From: Sphingomonas parapaucimobilis NBRC 15100
GTDB taxonomy: Bacteria; Pseudomonadota; Alphaproteobacteria; Sphingomonadales; Sphingomonadaceae
Assembly: GCF_000787715.1 (NCBI RefSeq)
Contig: NZ_BBPI01000069.1
Location: 62,001-126,000, forward strand
Direction: 5' to 3'
Length of the DNA stretch: 64,000 nt
Numbering within the stretch: the stretch's first letter is position 1; the number at the start of each line of letters is the position of its first letter. Below, in pieces: positions 49,999 to 58,904 of the stretch. Made by a program: the position numbers and the translations under genes. A model generated the notes under the pieces. The model was not told where the DNA came from, made no database searches, and saw only the letters and a program-made list of their open reading frames with translations.

Positions 49999-51530
49999 AG
50001 GTGCGTGCACAGATCGGCATGGTGCTGAATCTCGACAAGTGCATCGGCTGCCACACCTGTTCGGTAACCTGCAAGAACGTGTGGACCAACCGGGAAGGCG
50101 TCGAATATGCCTGGTTCAACAATGTAGAGACCAAGCCGGGCGTCGGTTTCCCGCGCGACTGGGAAAATCAGCAGCGCTGGAACGGCGGCTGGCGCCGGAA
50201 GCCCAACGGCAAGATCGAGCCGCGCATGGGCGCCAAGTGGCGGATCCTCTCGAAGGTCTTCGCCAACCCCGACCTTCCCGAGCTCGATGACTATTACGAG
50301 CCGTTCGACTTCGACTATGGCATTCTCCAGACCGCACCGGAAATGAAGGCGTTCCCCACCGCACGCCCGCGCTCCACGGTGACCGGCGAGCGGATCGAGA
50401 AGATCGAACGCGGCCCCAATTGGGAAGAGATCCTGGGCGGCGAGTTCGCCAAGAGATCCGAGGACTATAATTTCGACGCCGTGGAGAAGGAGATCTACGG
50501 CCAGTTCGAAAACACCTTCATGATGTATCTGCCCCGCCTGTGCGAGCATTGCCTGAACCCCACCTGCGTCGCAGCCTGCCCCTCGGGCGCGATCTACAAG
50601 CGGGAAGAGGACGGCATCGTCCTGATCGATCAGGACAAGTGCCGCGGCTGGCGAATGTGCGTATCGGCCTGCCCGTACAAGAAGATCTATTACAACTGGA
50701 GCTCGGGCAAATCGGAGAAGTGCACCTTCTGCTTCCCGCGCATCGAGGTGGGGCAGCCGACGGTCTGCTCGGAGACCTGTGTCGGCCGGATCCGCTATCT
50801 CGGCGTGCTCCTCTATGACGCCGACCGGATCGAAGCCGCCGCGTCGACCGAGGATCCGCAGGACCTGTACCGCGCCCAGCTCGACGTATTCCTTGATCCC
50901 AGCGACCCGGCAGTGATCGCGCAGGCCCGCGCCGGTGGCGTGCCCGAGGCCTGGCTGGACGCGGCGCGGCGCAGCCCCGTCTACAAGATGGCGATCGATT
51001 GGCAAGTCGCTTTCCCGCTGCACCCCGAATATCGCACGCTGCCGATGGTCTGGTACGTGCCGCCGCTGTCGCCGATACAATCGGCCGCCGCCGCAGGCGC
51101 GCTGGCGATGGACGGCGAGATGCCCGATGTCGCCTCCCTGCGGATCCCGGTGAAATATCTCGCCAACCTGCTGACCGCGGGCGAAGAAGCGCCGGTAACG
51201 CTAGCTCTCGAGCGGATGCTGGCGATGCGCAGCTATATGCGCGCGAAGAGCGTGGAGGGGCGGATCGACCACCCGGTGGCCGATCGGGTGGGGCTCACCG
51301 CCCAGCAACTCGACGAAATGTACCGCTACATGGCGATCGCCAATTACGAGGACCGTTTCGTCATTCCCACGGCGCACCGCGAACAGGCCGAGGATGCCTA
51401 TGGGCTACGCGGTGCCTGTGGCTTCACCTTCGGAAATGGCTGTTCCGATGGCCACACCAAGCTGGGGCTGTTCGGTCCCAATAAGCGGCCGAGCACCCAG
51501 GTGCACGCCCATACCAAGCTAGAGGGCTGA
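49995..51530 (+). CDS. narH: Respiratory nitrate reductase beta subunit NarH
   Basis: A protein of 511 residues with four Fe-S cluster motifs: CIGCHTCSVTC (residues 16-26), CEHCLNPTCVAACPSG, CRGWRMCVSACPYKKIYYNW (with the Trp in place of a Cys that makes the [3Fe-4S] cluster) and CTFCFPRIEVGQPTVCSETC. It carries electrons from the haems of NarI to NarG. Length and order are normal. It begins inside the narG stop and is followed after two bases by narJ. Confidence 0.97.
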   Translation: MKVRAQIGMVLNLDKCIGCHTCSVTCKNVWTNREGVEYAWFNNVETKPGVGFPRDWENQQRWNGGWRRKPNGKIEPRMGAKWRILSKVFANPDLPELDDYYEPFDFDYGILQTAPEMKAFPTARPRSTVTGERIEKIERGPNWEEILGGEFAKRSEDYNFDAVEKEIYGQFENTFMMYLPRLCEHCLNPTCVAACPSGAIYKREEDGIVLIDQDKCRGWRMCVSACPYKKIYYNWSSGKSEKCTFCFPRIEVGQPTVCSETCVGRIRYLGVLLYDADRIEAAASTEDPQDLYRAQLDVFLDPSDPAVIAQARAGGVPEAWLDAARRSPVYKMAIDWQVAFPLHPEYRTLPMVWYVPPLSPIQSAAAAGALAMDGEMPDVASLRIPVKYLANLLTAGEEAPVTLALERMLAMRSYMRAKSVEGRIDHPVADRVGLTAQQLDEMYRYMAIANYEDRFVIPTAHREQAEDAYGLRGACGFTFGNGCSDGHTKLGLFGPNKRPSTQVHAHTKLEG

Positions 51531-51532
51531 TC

Positions 51533-52216
51533 ATGGCGACCACCTATCGCGCATTGGCGCTGCTGTTGCGCTATCCCACCCACGAAGTGCAGGCGGCGGC
51601 GCGCGATGCCGCGGCGATCATCGAGGCCGAGGGTCTGGTACCGGCGCCGATCCGGCGTGCGCTGGCTAGGCTGGCGGCGGGGCTGGCGGCGGACGATCTC
51701 TACGATCTCCAGGAACGCTATGTCTGGCTCTTCGATCGTACCCGATCGCTTTCGCTCAACCTTTACGAGCATGTGCATGGCGAGAGCCGTGAGCGCGGGC
51801 CGGCGATGGTGGGGCTGAAGGAACTCTACACGCATCACGGCCTCGTCCTCGCCGCGACCGAATTGCCGGACCATCTGCCGGTGTTCCTCGAGTTCCTCTC
51901 GGTGCTGCCGGCAGCGGAAGCGGCGTCGCTGCTGGGTGAGGCCTCCCACGTGATCGCGGCGCTGGGAGAGCGGCTGCACAAGCGGCAGAGCCCCTATCGG
52001 GCAGTGTTCGGCGCGCTATCCGCGCTGGCCGATGACCCCGCCGATGCCGAGGCGCTGGCCGCGCTGCTGCGCGAGCCGGACGATGACCCCGACGATCTCG
52101 CCGCACTCGACCGGCTCTGGGGCGAAACCGCGGTGCGGTTCGGCCCGGCCGAAATGGGCTGCCCCAAGGCCGAGGCGCTGGTCGCCGCGATAAACCCGCC
52201 CGCCAACGCCGCCTGA
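51533..52216 (+). CDS. narJ: Nitrate reductase assembly chaperone NarJ
   Basis: A protein of 227 residues. YRALALLLRYPTHEVQAAA at the start, LYDLQERYVWLFDRTRSLSLNLYEHVHG and GPAMVGLKELY, then ELPDHLPVFLEFLSVLP are NarJ signatures. It binds NarG and helps insert the molybdenum cofactor before membrane docking; it is not part of the mature complex. Its place between narH and narI is the usual one. Confidence 0.94.
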   Translation: MATTYRALALLLRYPTHEVQAAARDAAAIIEAEGLVPAPIRRALARLAAGLAADDLYDLQERYVWLFDRTRSLSLNLYEHVHGESRERGPAMVGLKELYTHHGLVLAATELPDHLPVFLEFLSVLPAAEAASLLGEASHVIAALGERLHKRQSPYRAVFGALSALADDPADAEALAALLREPDDDPDDLAALDRLWGETAVRFGPAEMGCPKAEALVAAINPPANAA

Positions 52217-52227
52217 GGAGCAGGACC

Positions 52228-52947
52228 ATGGACCTCAATCAGATATTGTTCGGTGTCTATCCCTATATCGCGATCACCGTGCTGGTGGTCGGCTCGGTCG
52301 TGCGGTTCGATCGCGAGCAATATAGCTGGCGCTCCGGCTCCTCTCAGCTGCTGCGGCGTCGGCAGCTGATTGCCGGCTCGGTACTGTTCCATGTCGGTGT
52401 GCTCACCATCTTCGGCGGACATTTCGTCGGCCTGTTGACGCCGATCTGGGTGTTTGATGCGCTCGGCGTGCCGCATGGCGCCAAGCAGATCCTCGCGATG
52501 GCGGCGGGCGGCCTCGCGGGGCTCCTCTGCCTCGCCGGCGGGCTGTTGCTGCTGCACCGTCGTCTGTTCGACCCGCGGATCCGCAAGACTTCCAGTTTCA
52601 GCGACATCGCCATCCTGGTGCTGCTGATGCTCCAGCTGAGCCTCGGCCTGGCGACGATCCCGGTTTCGGCGGGGCATCTCGACGGGCATGAGATGGTGAA
52701 ATTCATGACCTGGGCGCAGGGCGTGTTCACCTTCCGGCCCGGCATCGCCCAGATCGTCGCCGACGTGCACCCGATCTTCAAGGCGCATCTGGTACTGGGC
52801 ATGACGATCCTGCTCGTCTTTCCCTTCACCCGGCTGGTCCACATGCTCTCCGCGCCCGTCTGGTACCTCAACCGGCGCGGCTGGCAGCTGGTGCGCTCGA
52901 AGCGGGGGCTGGTGGGCGCAACCCTGGCCGCGAAGGGGGTTCGCTGA
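52228..52947 (+). CDS. narI: Nitrate reductase gamma subunit NarI
   Basis: A protein of 239 residues with five membrane spans. The haem b ligands are expected in LFHVGVLTIFGGHFVG near the N terminus and in HPIFKAHLVLGMTI near the C terminus, both with His at the usual places. It oxidises quinol at the periplasmic side and anchors NarGH. The parvulin-like gene starts at its last base, so narI and that gene are coupled. Confidence 0.95.
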   Translation: MDLNQILFGVYPYIAITVLVVGSVVRFDREQYSWRSGSSQLLRRRQLIAGSVLFHVGVLTIFGGHFVGLLTPIWVFDALGVPHGAKQILAMAAGGLAGLLCLAGGLLLLHRRLFDPRIRKTSSFSDIAILVLLMLQLSLGLATIPVSAGHLDGHEMVKFMTWAQGVFTFRPGIAQIVADVHPIFKAHLVLGMTILLVFPFTRLVHMLSAPVWYLNRRGWQLVRSKRGLVGATLAAKGVR

Positions 52948-54068
52948 TGCGCGCGGTCGTCGTCTATGGGGTTGAGATCCCCGAACGCCTGATTGCCGCC
53001 GAAGCGCAGCACCACGCCGGTCCGTCGATCGGCGACGCCCGCCGCGCGGCGGCCGAGGCGCTCGCGACCAAGGCGCTATTGCTACACCGCGCCCGCGAAC
53101 TGGGACTGGTCGCGATGCCCGAGGTGGACGCGCGGGGCTGCGAGGAGACCGAAGAGGCCGCGCTGGTGCGCGCGGTGCTCGAGACCGACGTCGAAATCGC
53201 TACGCCGACCGAAGCGGAGTGCCGCCGCGTTTATGATGCCCAGTCCGACCGTTTCCGGGTGCCGAAGCTCTACGAAGCCGGACATATTCTGATAGAGCCT
53301 CGCTCGGCCAGTGACGCCTGCTGGCGCGATGCCGAGGATGCGGCGCGAGCCCTGGCAACGAAGCTTGCCAAGGGAGAGATATCGTTTGCCGAGGCGGCGC
53401 GGGACTATTCGTCTTGCTCGTCTGCGGCGTTAGGCGGGTTGCTGGGTCAGATGCGGTGCGGTGACTTGGTGGCGGAAGTGGAGGAGCCGTTGCTTGCCCT
53501 GCAGTCGGGAACCGTGGCGTCTGCACCAGTCCGTTCGCGCTTTGGCTGGCATATTCTGAAACTCGAACGGTGCGTCGAAGCCGGTATCCTGCCGTTTGAA
53601 GTTGTCGAGCCCGGTATCCGCCTTCATCTCGAAAGCCGCGCATGGTTGGCCGCGGGCGCGCGTTATGTCTCCGGTCTTGCCGAGGCCGCCGCCGCAAAGG
53701 GAATAGCGCTGACGCTTGCGTACGGGGAAGTACGTCAAGGATCTGCCTGCCTGGGGGATCTGATCAGCGATAGCCGGCTTGCAGAACGGCTGGTCCCGTG
53801 GCTTGCGGCGCATGACCCCGAAACCAGCCTGCGCCTCCTGCAAGTCACAGGCGAGACCGAAAGCGATGCAGTCGGGTACGTGCGGGCAGTTGTCGCGGAC
53901 TTTGTCGCCCGCGCGACCGACGAACACTGGACCAAGCTCATCTCGGCGGCCCGGGATTCAGGCGACCCCGCTCAGGCGGCTCTCGCATTGATCATGAAAG
54001 CACAACTCGACGTGGAATGCACGGCGTGCTCTTCTCACCTCTCGTCGCAGGCACGAAACGCGATGTGA
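52947..54068 (+). CDS. Parvulin-type peptidyl-prolyl isomerase of the nar operon
   Basis: A protein of 373 residues with no signal peptide. The parvulin domain lies at about residues 105-210: YEAGHILIEPRSASD, GEISFAEAARDYSSC, GGLLGQMRCGDLVAEVEEPLLALQSG and RFGWHILKLERCVEAG. NifM/PpiC-like genes often close nar operons and are thought to help NarG or NarI fold. The start overlaps the narI stop. The last third (from about 53280) shows more mixed third-codon bases than the first, and the tail after 340 residues has no obvious family match, so the 3' end may be partly recombined. Confidence 0.8.
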   Translation: MRAVVVYGVEIPERLIAAEAQHHAGPSIGDARRAAAEALATKALLLHRARELGLVAMPEVDARGCEETEEAALVRAVLETDVEIATPTEAECRRVYDAQSDRFRVPKLYEAGHILIEPRSASDACWRDAEDAARALATKLAKGEISFAEAARDYSSCSSAALGGLLGQMRCGDLVAEVEEPLLALQSGTVASAPVRSRFGWHILKLERCVEAGILPFEVVEPGIRLHLESRAWLAAGARYVSGLAEAAAAKGIALTLAYGEVRQGSACLGDLISDSRLAERLVPWLAAHDPETSLRLLQVTGETESDAVGYVRAVVADFVARATDEHWTKLISAARDSGDPAQAALALIMKAQLDVECTACSSHLSSQARNAM

Positions 54069-54328
54069 TCAGTTGACGGTAGCGCTCACCAGCTCAGCGC
54101 TGCTGTTTCGGATCTCAATGGGAGGGAGTGGCGGCGTGCCGAGTGGACTTATCCGTATCACCCCCCCTGTCTGATGGGATGGTGGTATGAAGAGGTTGCG
54201 GAAGGGAGCCCGTCCCCCCCGAGGGTCTGGAGCCCGATAGGGAGCAAGGGTCCCTTCCGCGTTGGTGACAACCCTGAACAGTTGCTTGGGACTACCGATC
54301 CCGCACGACATGGACAGAAGCCATACCC

Positions 54329-54709
54329 ATGCCACAAGCCGTCATCGGCTGCGACCATTCGCGCGCCTTCATCGACATCTGCGAGCTGCCATCGGGAAGG
54401 ATCAGGCAGATCGCCAACACACCGGATACCATCGCTGCCTGGCTCGACACGCTCGATCATGACGTTCGCCTTGTCTTCGAGGCCACCAGCGGCTGCGATG
54501 GCGACCTGATCGCCGCACTGGCAGCGCGCGGACACCCTTTCTCGCGGGTCCATCCGCGTCAGGCCCGCGAGTTTGCCAGAGCCACCGGCATGCTCGCCAA
54601 GAACGACCGCGTCGATGTGCGTGCCGTTCCTCCTGACCTCGCCGAGGTCGTCCGGCTGCAAAAGCCGGTGACCTTCAGCAGCATCGTCGAGTATGTCGCC
54701 CCACTTTAG
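54329..54709 (+). pseudogene. IS110-family transposase, N-terminal fragment
   Basis: Residues 1 to about 99 match the N-terminal DEDD domain of IS110 transposases: AVIGCDHSRAFIDICELPSG (Asp), VFEATSGCDGDLIAAL (Glu) and LAKNDRVDVRA (paired Asp). After that the frame runs into unrelated sequence and stops at 54709, so two thirds of the protein are missing. The 260 bases between the nar operon and this start hold no gene; 54165-54328 looks like the non-coding left end of such an element, where IS110-group members keep the bridge RNA. Confidence 0.7.
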
Positions 54710-54721
54710 AGCGTTTTCCAC

Positions 54722-54868
54722 TCAATCCGGTTCATAGCCGCACGAGCTGAAGTAGTTGGCGCATTCGGCGGGCTGGAAGATGTCGACGAGCCTGCCGATC
54801 AAACCCCACAGCCCGTTGACGGTTCGTTCGCCCGCCTTGCGCAGCATGGCCTTGAGCCGGGAAAATGA
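54722..54868 (-). pseudogene. IS630-family transposase, C-terminal fragment
   Basis: About 48 residues on the minus strand, from SRLKAMLRKAGERTVNGLWG through GRLVDIFQPAECANYF to the stop, match the C-terminal end of IS630-type transposases (LKALLRKAAERT...ECANYF). The rest of the gene is gone: the fragment ends exactly where the intact IS110 element begins, so the IS110 probably landed in it. Confidence 0.65.
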
Positions 54869-56257
54869 ACTGATGAGGTGGATGCCCCCTTCATCCGGCA
54901 TCGTATGATGCCTGAGCGGCGCGACGCTGCGCTGGAGATGGAGGAGCACATGACCGACGTTCACATTCTCGCGATCGATCTTGCCAAGCGCAGCTTCCAG
55001 GTCTGCGCGACCGCCGCGGGAGGGGCGGTTCTATTTAATCGGATGGTTTCGCGCGCGAAGCTTGAGACGGTTCTGCGCGAGCAGACAGCTTGCATCGTGG
55101 CGATGGAGGCGTGCGCGACGAGCCATTTCTGGGGACGGTTTGCGCAAGGCCTTGGCCACGAGGTGCGGCTGATCCCGCCGATCTACGTGAAGCCGTTCGT
55201 CAAACGACAGAAGAACGATGCGGCGGACGCGGCTGCGATCGCCGAAGCCGCGCTACGGCCGAACCTACATTACGTGGCGGTCAAGAGCGCGGAGCATCAG
55301 GCCCGCGCAGTCGCATTCCGGACCCACCAGTCCTTTATCGGACAGCGCACCCAACTGATCAACGCTCTGCGGGGACATCTTGGTGAGTTCGGCCTCGTCG
55401 TTGCGCAAGGGCCGACAGGTCTCAAGACCGTCGCTGGTGTGATCGACGACGATGCGACCGATCTGCCTGACGCTGTGCGCGATATCGTTCGTCTTTACCT
55501 CGACCAGATCGCGGTGCTCACGCAGAAGATCGACGACCTGCACTTCAAGCTGCGCGCCGCGACCAAGGTCGACGACGCGATGCGTCGGCTCTGCACAGTG
55601 CCGGGAGTCGGCCCGGTGACCGCGGGCGCAATAATGGCATTCGCACCCGATCTGCGTGCCTTCGCCAGCGGCCGAAACTTCGCCGCGTGGCTCGGTTTGG
55701 TCCCACGGCAGCGATCGACCGGCGGCAAGACCCGGCTCGGCGGCGTAAGCAAGATGGGCCAGGCCGATATCCGCAAGCTGTTGATCGTTGGCGCGATGAG
55801 CAGGATCCGTTGGATCATCCGGCGCGGCGTGTTGCCCGACAACTGGCTCGGCCGCGTGCTGGGGCGCAAGCCGCGGATGGTGGCGGCCGTCGCGCTGGCC
55901 AACAAAATGGCGCGCATGATCTGGGCGATGATGACGCGCGAACAGAATTACCGGATGGCGTGACGCGCTTGCCCCCACACAAGGGCGAAACGCGGAGCGC
56001 TTAGGGGCTGACAGCCCCGACAAGGAGATCGACAGACGATCATGCGGCAAGGACTTCAATGTTCCAGGACGAGCAAACCAGGCCCGCCGCTCGAGCAATA
56101 AAGCTCTCTGAACCGATGTGGACCTCGTTCTTCGAACTGCATACCGGCCCGCGGCGAATATCAGGCCACAATATGAGGCCTGACACACGAGCGATAGAAG
56201 CGCCAAGCCAACCAAACCGTCTGAAAATCACCTTGCAAAACTGGGGGCATCCACACA
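54866..56257 (+). mobile_element. IS110/IS1111-type insertion sequence, apparently intact
   Basis: The element carries one transposase gene, only about 70 bases of left flank and about 280 bases of non-coding right flank. GGATGCCCCC near the left end and GGGGGCATCC at about 56244-56253 form the subterminal inverted repeat typical of the IS1111 subgroup, in which the guide RNA for target choice lies downstream of the transposase. The right flank contains a GGGGCT/AGCCCC hairpin at about 55996. Exact ends are estimates, since IS110 elements leave no clear duplication. Confidence 0.65.
54950..55963 (+). CDS. IS110-family transposase
   Basis: A protein of 337 residues. The DEDD pattern is complete: LAIDLAKRSF (Asp), VAMEACATSHFW (Glu), KNDAADAAAIAEA (two Asp). 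The C-terminal Tnp domain has TVPGVGPVTAGAIMAF and FASGRNFAAWLGLVPRQRS with the catalytic Ser, then GKTRLGGVSKMGQADIRKLL. A GGAG site precedes the ATG. Everything needed for transposition seems present. The first 26 codons are repeated in opposite orientation at 56258-56419. Confidence 0.9.
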   Translation: MTDVHILAIDLAKRSFQVCATAAGGAVLFNRMVSRAKLETVLREQTACIVAMEACATSHFWGRFAQGLGHEVRLIPPIYVKPFVKRQKNDAADAAAIAEAALRPNLHYVAVKSAEHQARAVAFRTHQSFIGQRTQLINALRGHLGEFGLVVAQGPTGLKTVAGVIDDDATDLPDAVRDIVRLYLDQIAVLTQKIDDLHFKLRAATKVDDAMRRLCTVPGVGPVTAGAIMAFAPDLRAFASGRNFAAWLGLVPRQRSTGGKTRLGGVSKMGQADIRKLLIVGAMSRIRWIIRRGVLPDNWLGRVLGRKPRMVAAVALANKMARMIWAMMTREQNYRMA

Positions 56258-56419
56258 CGCCCCTCCCGCGGCGGTCGCGCAGACCTGGAAGCTGCGCTTG
56301 GCAAGATCGATCGCGAGAATGTGAACGTCGGTCATGTGCTCCTCCATCTCCAGCGCAGCGTCGCGCCGCTCAGGCATCATACGATGCCGGATGAAGGGGG
56401 CATCCACCTCATCAGTTCA
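56258..56419 (-). repeat. Inverted partial copy of the IS110 left end (162 bp)
   Basis: The reverse complement of this stretch matches 54866-55027, covering the IS110 left flank and the first codons of its transposase, with no difference noticed by eye. It therefore forms a long inverted repeat around the intact element. The gene-free stretch 55964-56522 consists of the IS110 right flank, this copy, and about 100 bases of unassigned sequence before the next transposase gene. Confidence 0.8.
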
Positions 56420-56522
56420 AAGCTTCGCCGGCAGAGATGAACAAACGGCGGGTTTCGGGTTCCACAAATGCGACGCTGAACGACGTGGATTGGGCGAGAG
56501 CGGACCGGCAGCTTTTCCATCA

Positions 56523-57941
56523 TCAGCGGACAGTCTGCTTTTCTCCGGCGGCGGTGTCCAGCTGACGCTTAACGCGGGGGAGGGGCGGTCTTCCTCGCCG
56601 CTTTGAGGGCTCGTTCCCCAAACGACCATCATCCAGAACCACCCGCGGCGTAGCGAAAACGCCCACCGACTGTGAGCTGCGAGCTGGCGCATTGTTGTTC
56701 CGCTGCCGGTGGTGCGGGTTGGCGCTTTGCAAGGCCTGCGCCATGGCAAGGGCCGCGCCAAGCCGCTTGTTCTCGACGATCTCGGCCTGGTTGACCCGCT
56801 GCATCTTGTCGTAGACGCGGTAGGGCAGGACCACTTCACCGTGCCGCACCTCGATGCGCCCATCGGGAAATTCGCATACGTGGACGCGCTTGCGGGCCAG
56901 CGTCCGCGCCAGGGGCGTCGGCTCCAGGATGAACATCGCCTTATTGTAGTGGAGCGCCAGAGCGCCGGTGACGGAGCGCTCGACACGCCAGACCATCTCG
57001 GCTTCAACATTCTCGTGCGCGGCAAGCGGCCGATGCGCGTCCCGAGGATCCGCAGGTGGACAGGCGAACTGAGCATTGTGGCGCAAGAGGTAAGAGGGGA
57101 GGAAGGTGTTAGCCTCTTCGATGGAGGAGATGCCTTCAAGCCGCATCGCTTTCACGAGGCGGTTCTGGAGCGTGCTGTTGGCCCGCTCGACCCGCCCCTT
57201 GGCCTGAGGGGAGTTGGCACAGATGATCTCGACGCCCAGCTTGTCGAGCGCGCGGCCCAGGTGCGACATGCCGTCGCCGTCGGCCGTCGCGCGGTTGTTC
57301 CGAAAGGCGCTGTGCTTGTCCGAATAGAAGGCGATCGGCTTGCCGTGCCGCTCGAGATAGGTGCGTGTCGCCTGCAGGTAGGAGAGGGCGCTCTCGCTCT
57401 CCGCCATCTCGAGGTGCATCAGCTCGCTCGTGGCATCGTCGATATAGACCAGCAGGCTGCAGCGAGGACCGCGGCCCTCGAACCAGTCATGGTCCGAACC
57501 GTCGACCTGGATGAGCTCGCCGCGGCGCTCGCGCCGGTTGCGGGTCTGGTGGAGCCGGGCGCGCTTGGCGGCCTTTGCCTTCCAGAGGCCGGCGCTGATC
57601 ATCAGCTGCCGAAGCGTCTCGTGCGACAGCGTGATGCCGTGGCGCTCCGCGAGGTACTCGGCCGCCAGCGTCGGGCCGAAATCGGCATAGCGCTCGCGAA
57701 CGACGCCGAGGATCTGCTCGCGGTAGGTCTCGCTCAACCGGCGGTTGCTCGGCCGACCGCGCTTCCGGGATATCAGGCCAGCAGCGCCGTCAGCGCGGAA
57801 CCGGTCGAGCAGCCGATAGACCTGGCGCCGGCATAGCCTGAGCAGCTCACCAGCCTCGCTTGCGGTGATCTCGCCGCGCTCGACCCGCTGCAGCGTTTCG
57901 TACCGTGACAACTCGCTCCGGCTCATCGCGACCACCGTCAT
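56523..57941 (-). CDS. ISNCY-type (IS1202-like) DDE transposase, copy 1
   Basis: A protein of 472 residues. An N-terminal helix-turn-helix (EITASEAGELLRLCRRQVYRLL; GLISRKRGRPSNRR) is followed by an integrase core: VDGSDHDWF (Asp), YSDKHSAFRNN (Asp) and QAKGRVERANSTLQNRLVKA (Glu). The Lys/Arg-rich end is typical of ISNCY/IS1202-like transposases. Upstream (58048-58112) its end repeats carry several TGTCATTTCTATCTGGCGG-type copies. It is about two thirds identical to copy 2 by eye. Confidence 0.85.
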   Translation of the reverse strand: MTVVAMSRSELSRYETLQRVERGEITASEAGELLRLCRRQVYRLLDRFRADGAAGLISRKRGRPSNRRLSETYREQILGVVRERYADFGPTLAAEYLAERHGITLSHETLRQLMISAGLWKAKAAKRARLHQTRNRRERRGELIQVDGSDHDWFEGRGPRCSLLVYIDDATSELMHLEMAESESALSYLQATRTYLERHGKPIAFYSDKHSAFRNNRATADGDGMSHLGRALDKLGVEIICANSPQAKGRVERANSTLQNRLVKAMRLEGISSIEEANTFLPSYLLRHNAQFACPPADPRDAHRPLAAHENVEAEMVWRVERSVTGALALHYNKAMFILEPTPLARTLARKRVHVCEFPDGRIEVRHGEVVLPYRVYDKMQRVNQAEIVENKRLGAALAMAQALQSANPHHRQRNNNAPARSSQSVGVFATPRVVLDDGRLGNEPSKRRGRPPLPRVKRQLDTAAGEKQTVR

Positions 57942-57995
57942 CAGCGTGCCCCCAATTGCTCGGGCGGCATGCCACTCGGAAGGCGCCGACCAGAG

Positions 57996-58112
57996 ATTGT
58001 GACATCTCTATCTGGCGGATGAGTGACATTTGTACGTTGCGCTTACAGTGATCACCACAACTTGTTACCGCCAGTTAGAAAAGACACATTCTCCGCCAGA
58101 TAGAAATGACAC
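57996..58112 (-). repeat. Upstream end of ISNCY-type element 1 with multiple binding repeats
   Basis: On the minus strand TGTCATTTCTATCTGGCGGA, TGTCTTTTCTAACTGGCGGT and, inverted, TCCGCCAGATAGAGATGTCA occur within 120 bases of the transposase start. Such repeated motifs are the likely transposase-binding sites. 58048-58112 is nearly the same as the solo end at 36614-36679. Beyond it, 58113-58402 has no gene: a GC-rich part with the arm AGCGGGGGCAGCGTGG (58124-58139) gives way to a more AT-rich leader. Confidence 0.65.
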
Positions 58113-58402
58113 CGTCCGGTAGAAGCGGGGGCAGCGTGGCGCCTGCCGAAAGCGAGGCGGGGCCATCTGGGGGTGGCCGGTTACCGGCCGGACGGTGACG
58201 ATTGTAAGCCAGGCATCGTCTTCGCCGCCATTGCCGGTCGGAGGTGGAGCGGAGCGGAACCGTAGGCCGGCAATGGCGGTGGCCCAATTCGGGGATGGGG
58301 GATCTTTTAAGCCTTGACCGTCAAAATCGTTGTTTATGATCGGTGGCGATTGCTAGTCGACCCTTGGCTTCAAAAGCATAGCATTCGGCCGTGAGAGGTT
58401 TT

Positions 58403-58792
58403 GTGACACTTACAGAGAACCGGATACGCGAACTCGAGCTGCCCATTAATCGAGCGATCTATCGTCTGGGTCAGGGTATACCGGACTCGGATATCACCGT
58501 AGAAATGCTGGGCCGGGAGGTCGATCCGGCTGAGCTTTCCGCCATAGTCGCGCTTGCTAGAGCCAAGGCTGCAGAAGGGAATGCTGCGTATCGCGCGATG
58601 ACCCGAAAAAGCGCGCTTCTGTACATGTGCGGAGGGGCAGCGCTTTTGATGTTGCTGTGGTGGATGACCAGTGGCGGTTCGGATATGCCGCACGGCCGCT
58701 TTTATGGCCGTGCGATCGTTGGGTATGCTATCGGTGCGGGCATCTTCCTTTACGGACTTTGGCGGTGGATCGATCCAAATTATCGAGCTTAA
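58403..58792 (+). CDS. Small membrane protein of unknown function (island gene 1)
   Basis: A protein of 129 residues from a GTG at 58403 with GAGAGG just upstream; an earlier GTG at 58391 is possible. A charged N-terminal half (RIRELELPINRAIYRLGQG) is followed by two hydrophobic spans (ALLYMCGGAALLMLLWWM; AIVGYAIGAGIFLYGLW). I do not recognise a family. Base composition is visibly less GC-rich than the core genes, in keeping with the other island genes. Confidence 0.65.
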   Translation: MTLTENRIRELELPINRAIYRLGQGIPDSDITVEMLGREVDPAELSAIVALARAKAAEGNAAYRAMTRKSALLYMCGGAALLMLLWWMTSGGSDMPHGRFYGRAIVGYAIGAGIFLYGLWRWIDPNYRA

Positions 58793-58904
58793 AGAGCGCG
58801 CCTCGACGCCTTTTCAAGCTTTGGCGAACGCCAGCATTCGGGGCCCGCTCAGCCAATAACGTGTTGAACCCGCGCCTTCTTTTCGCGGCAGTAGCATAAA
58901 CCCA

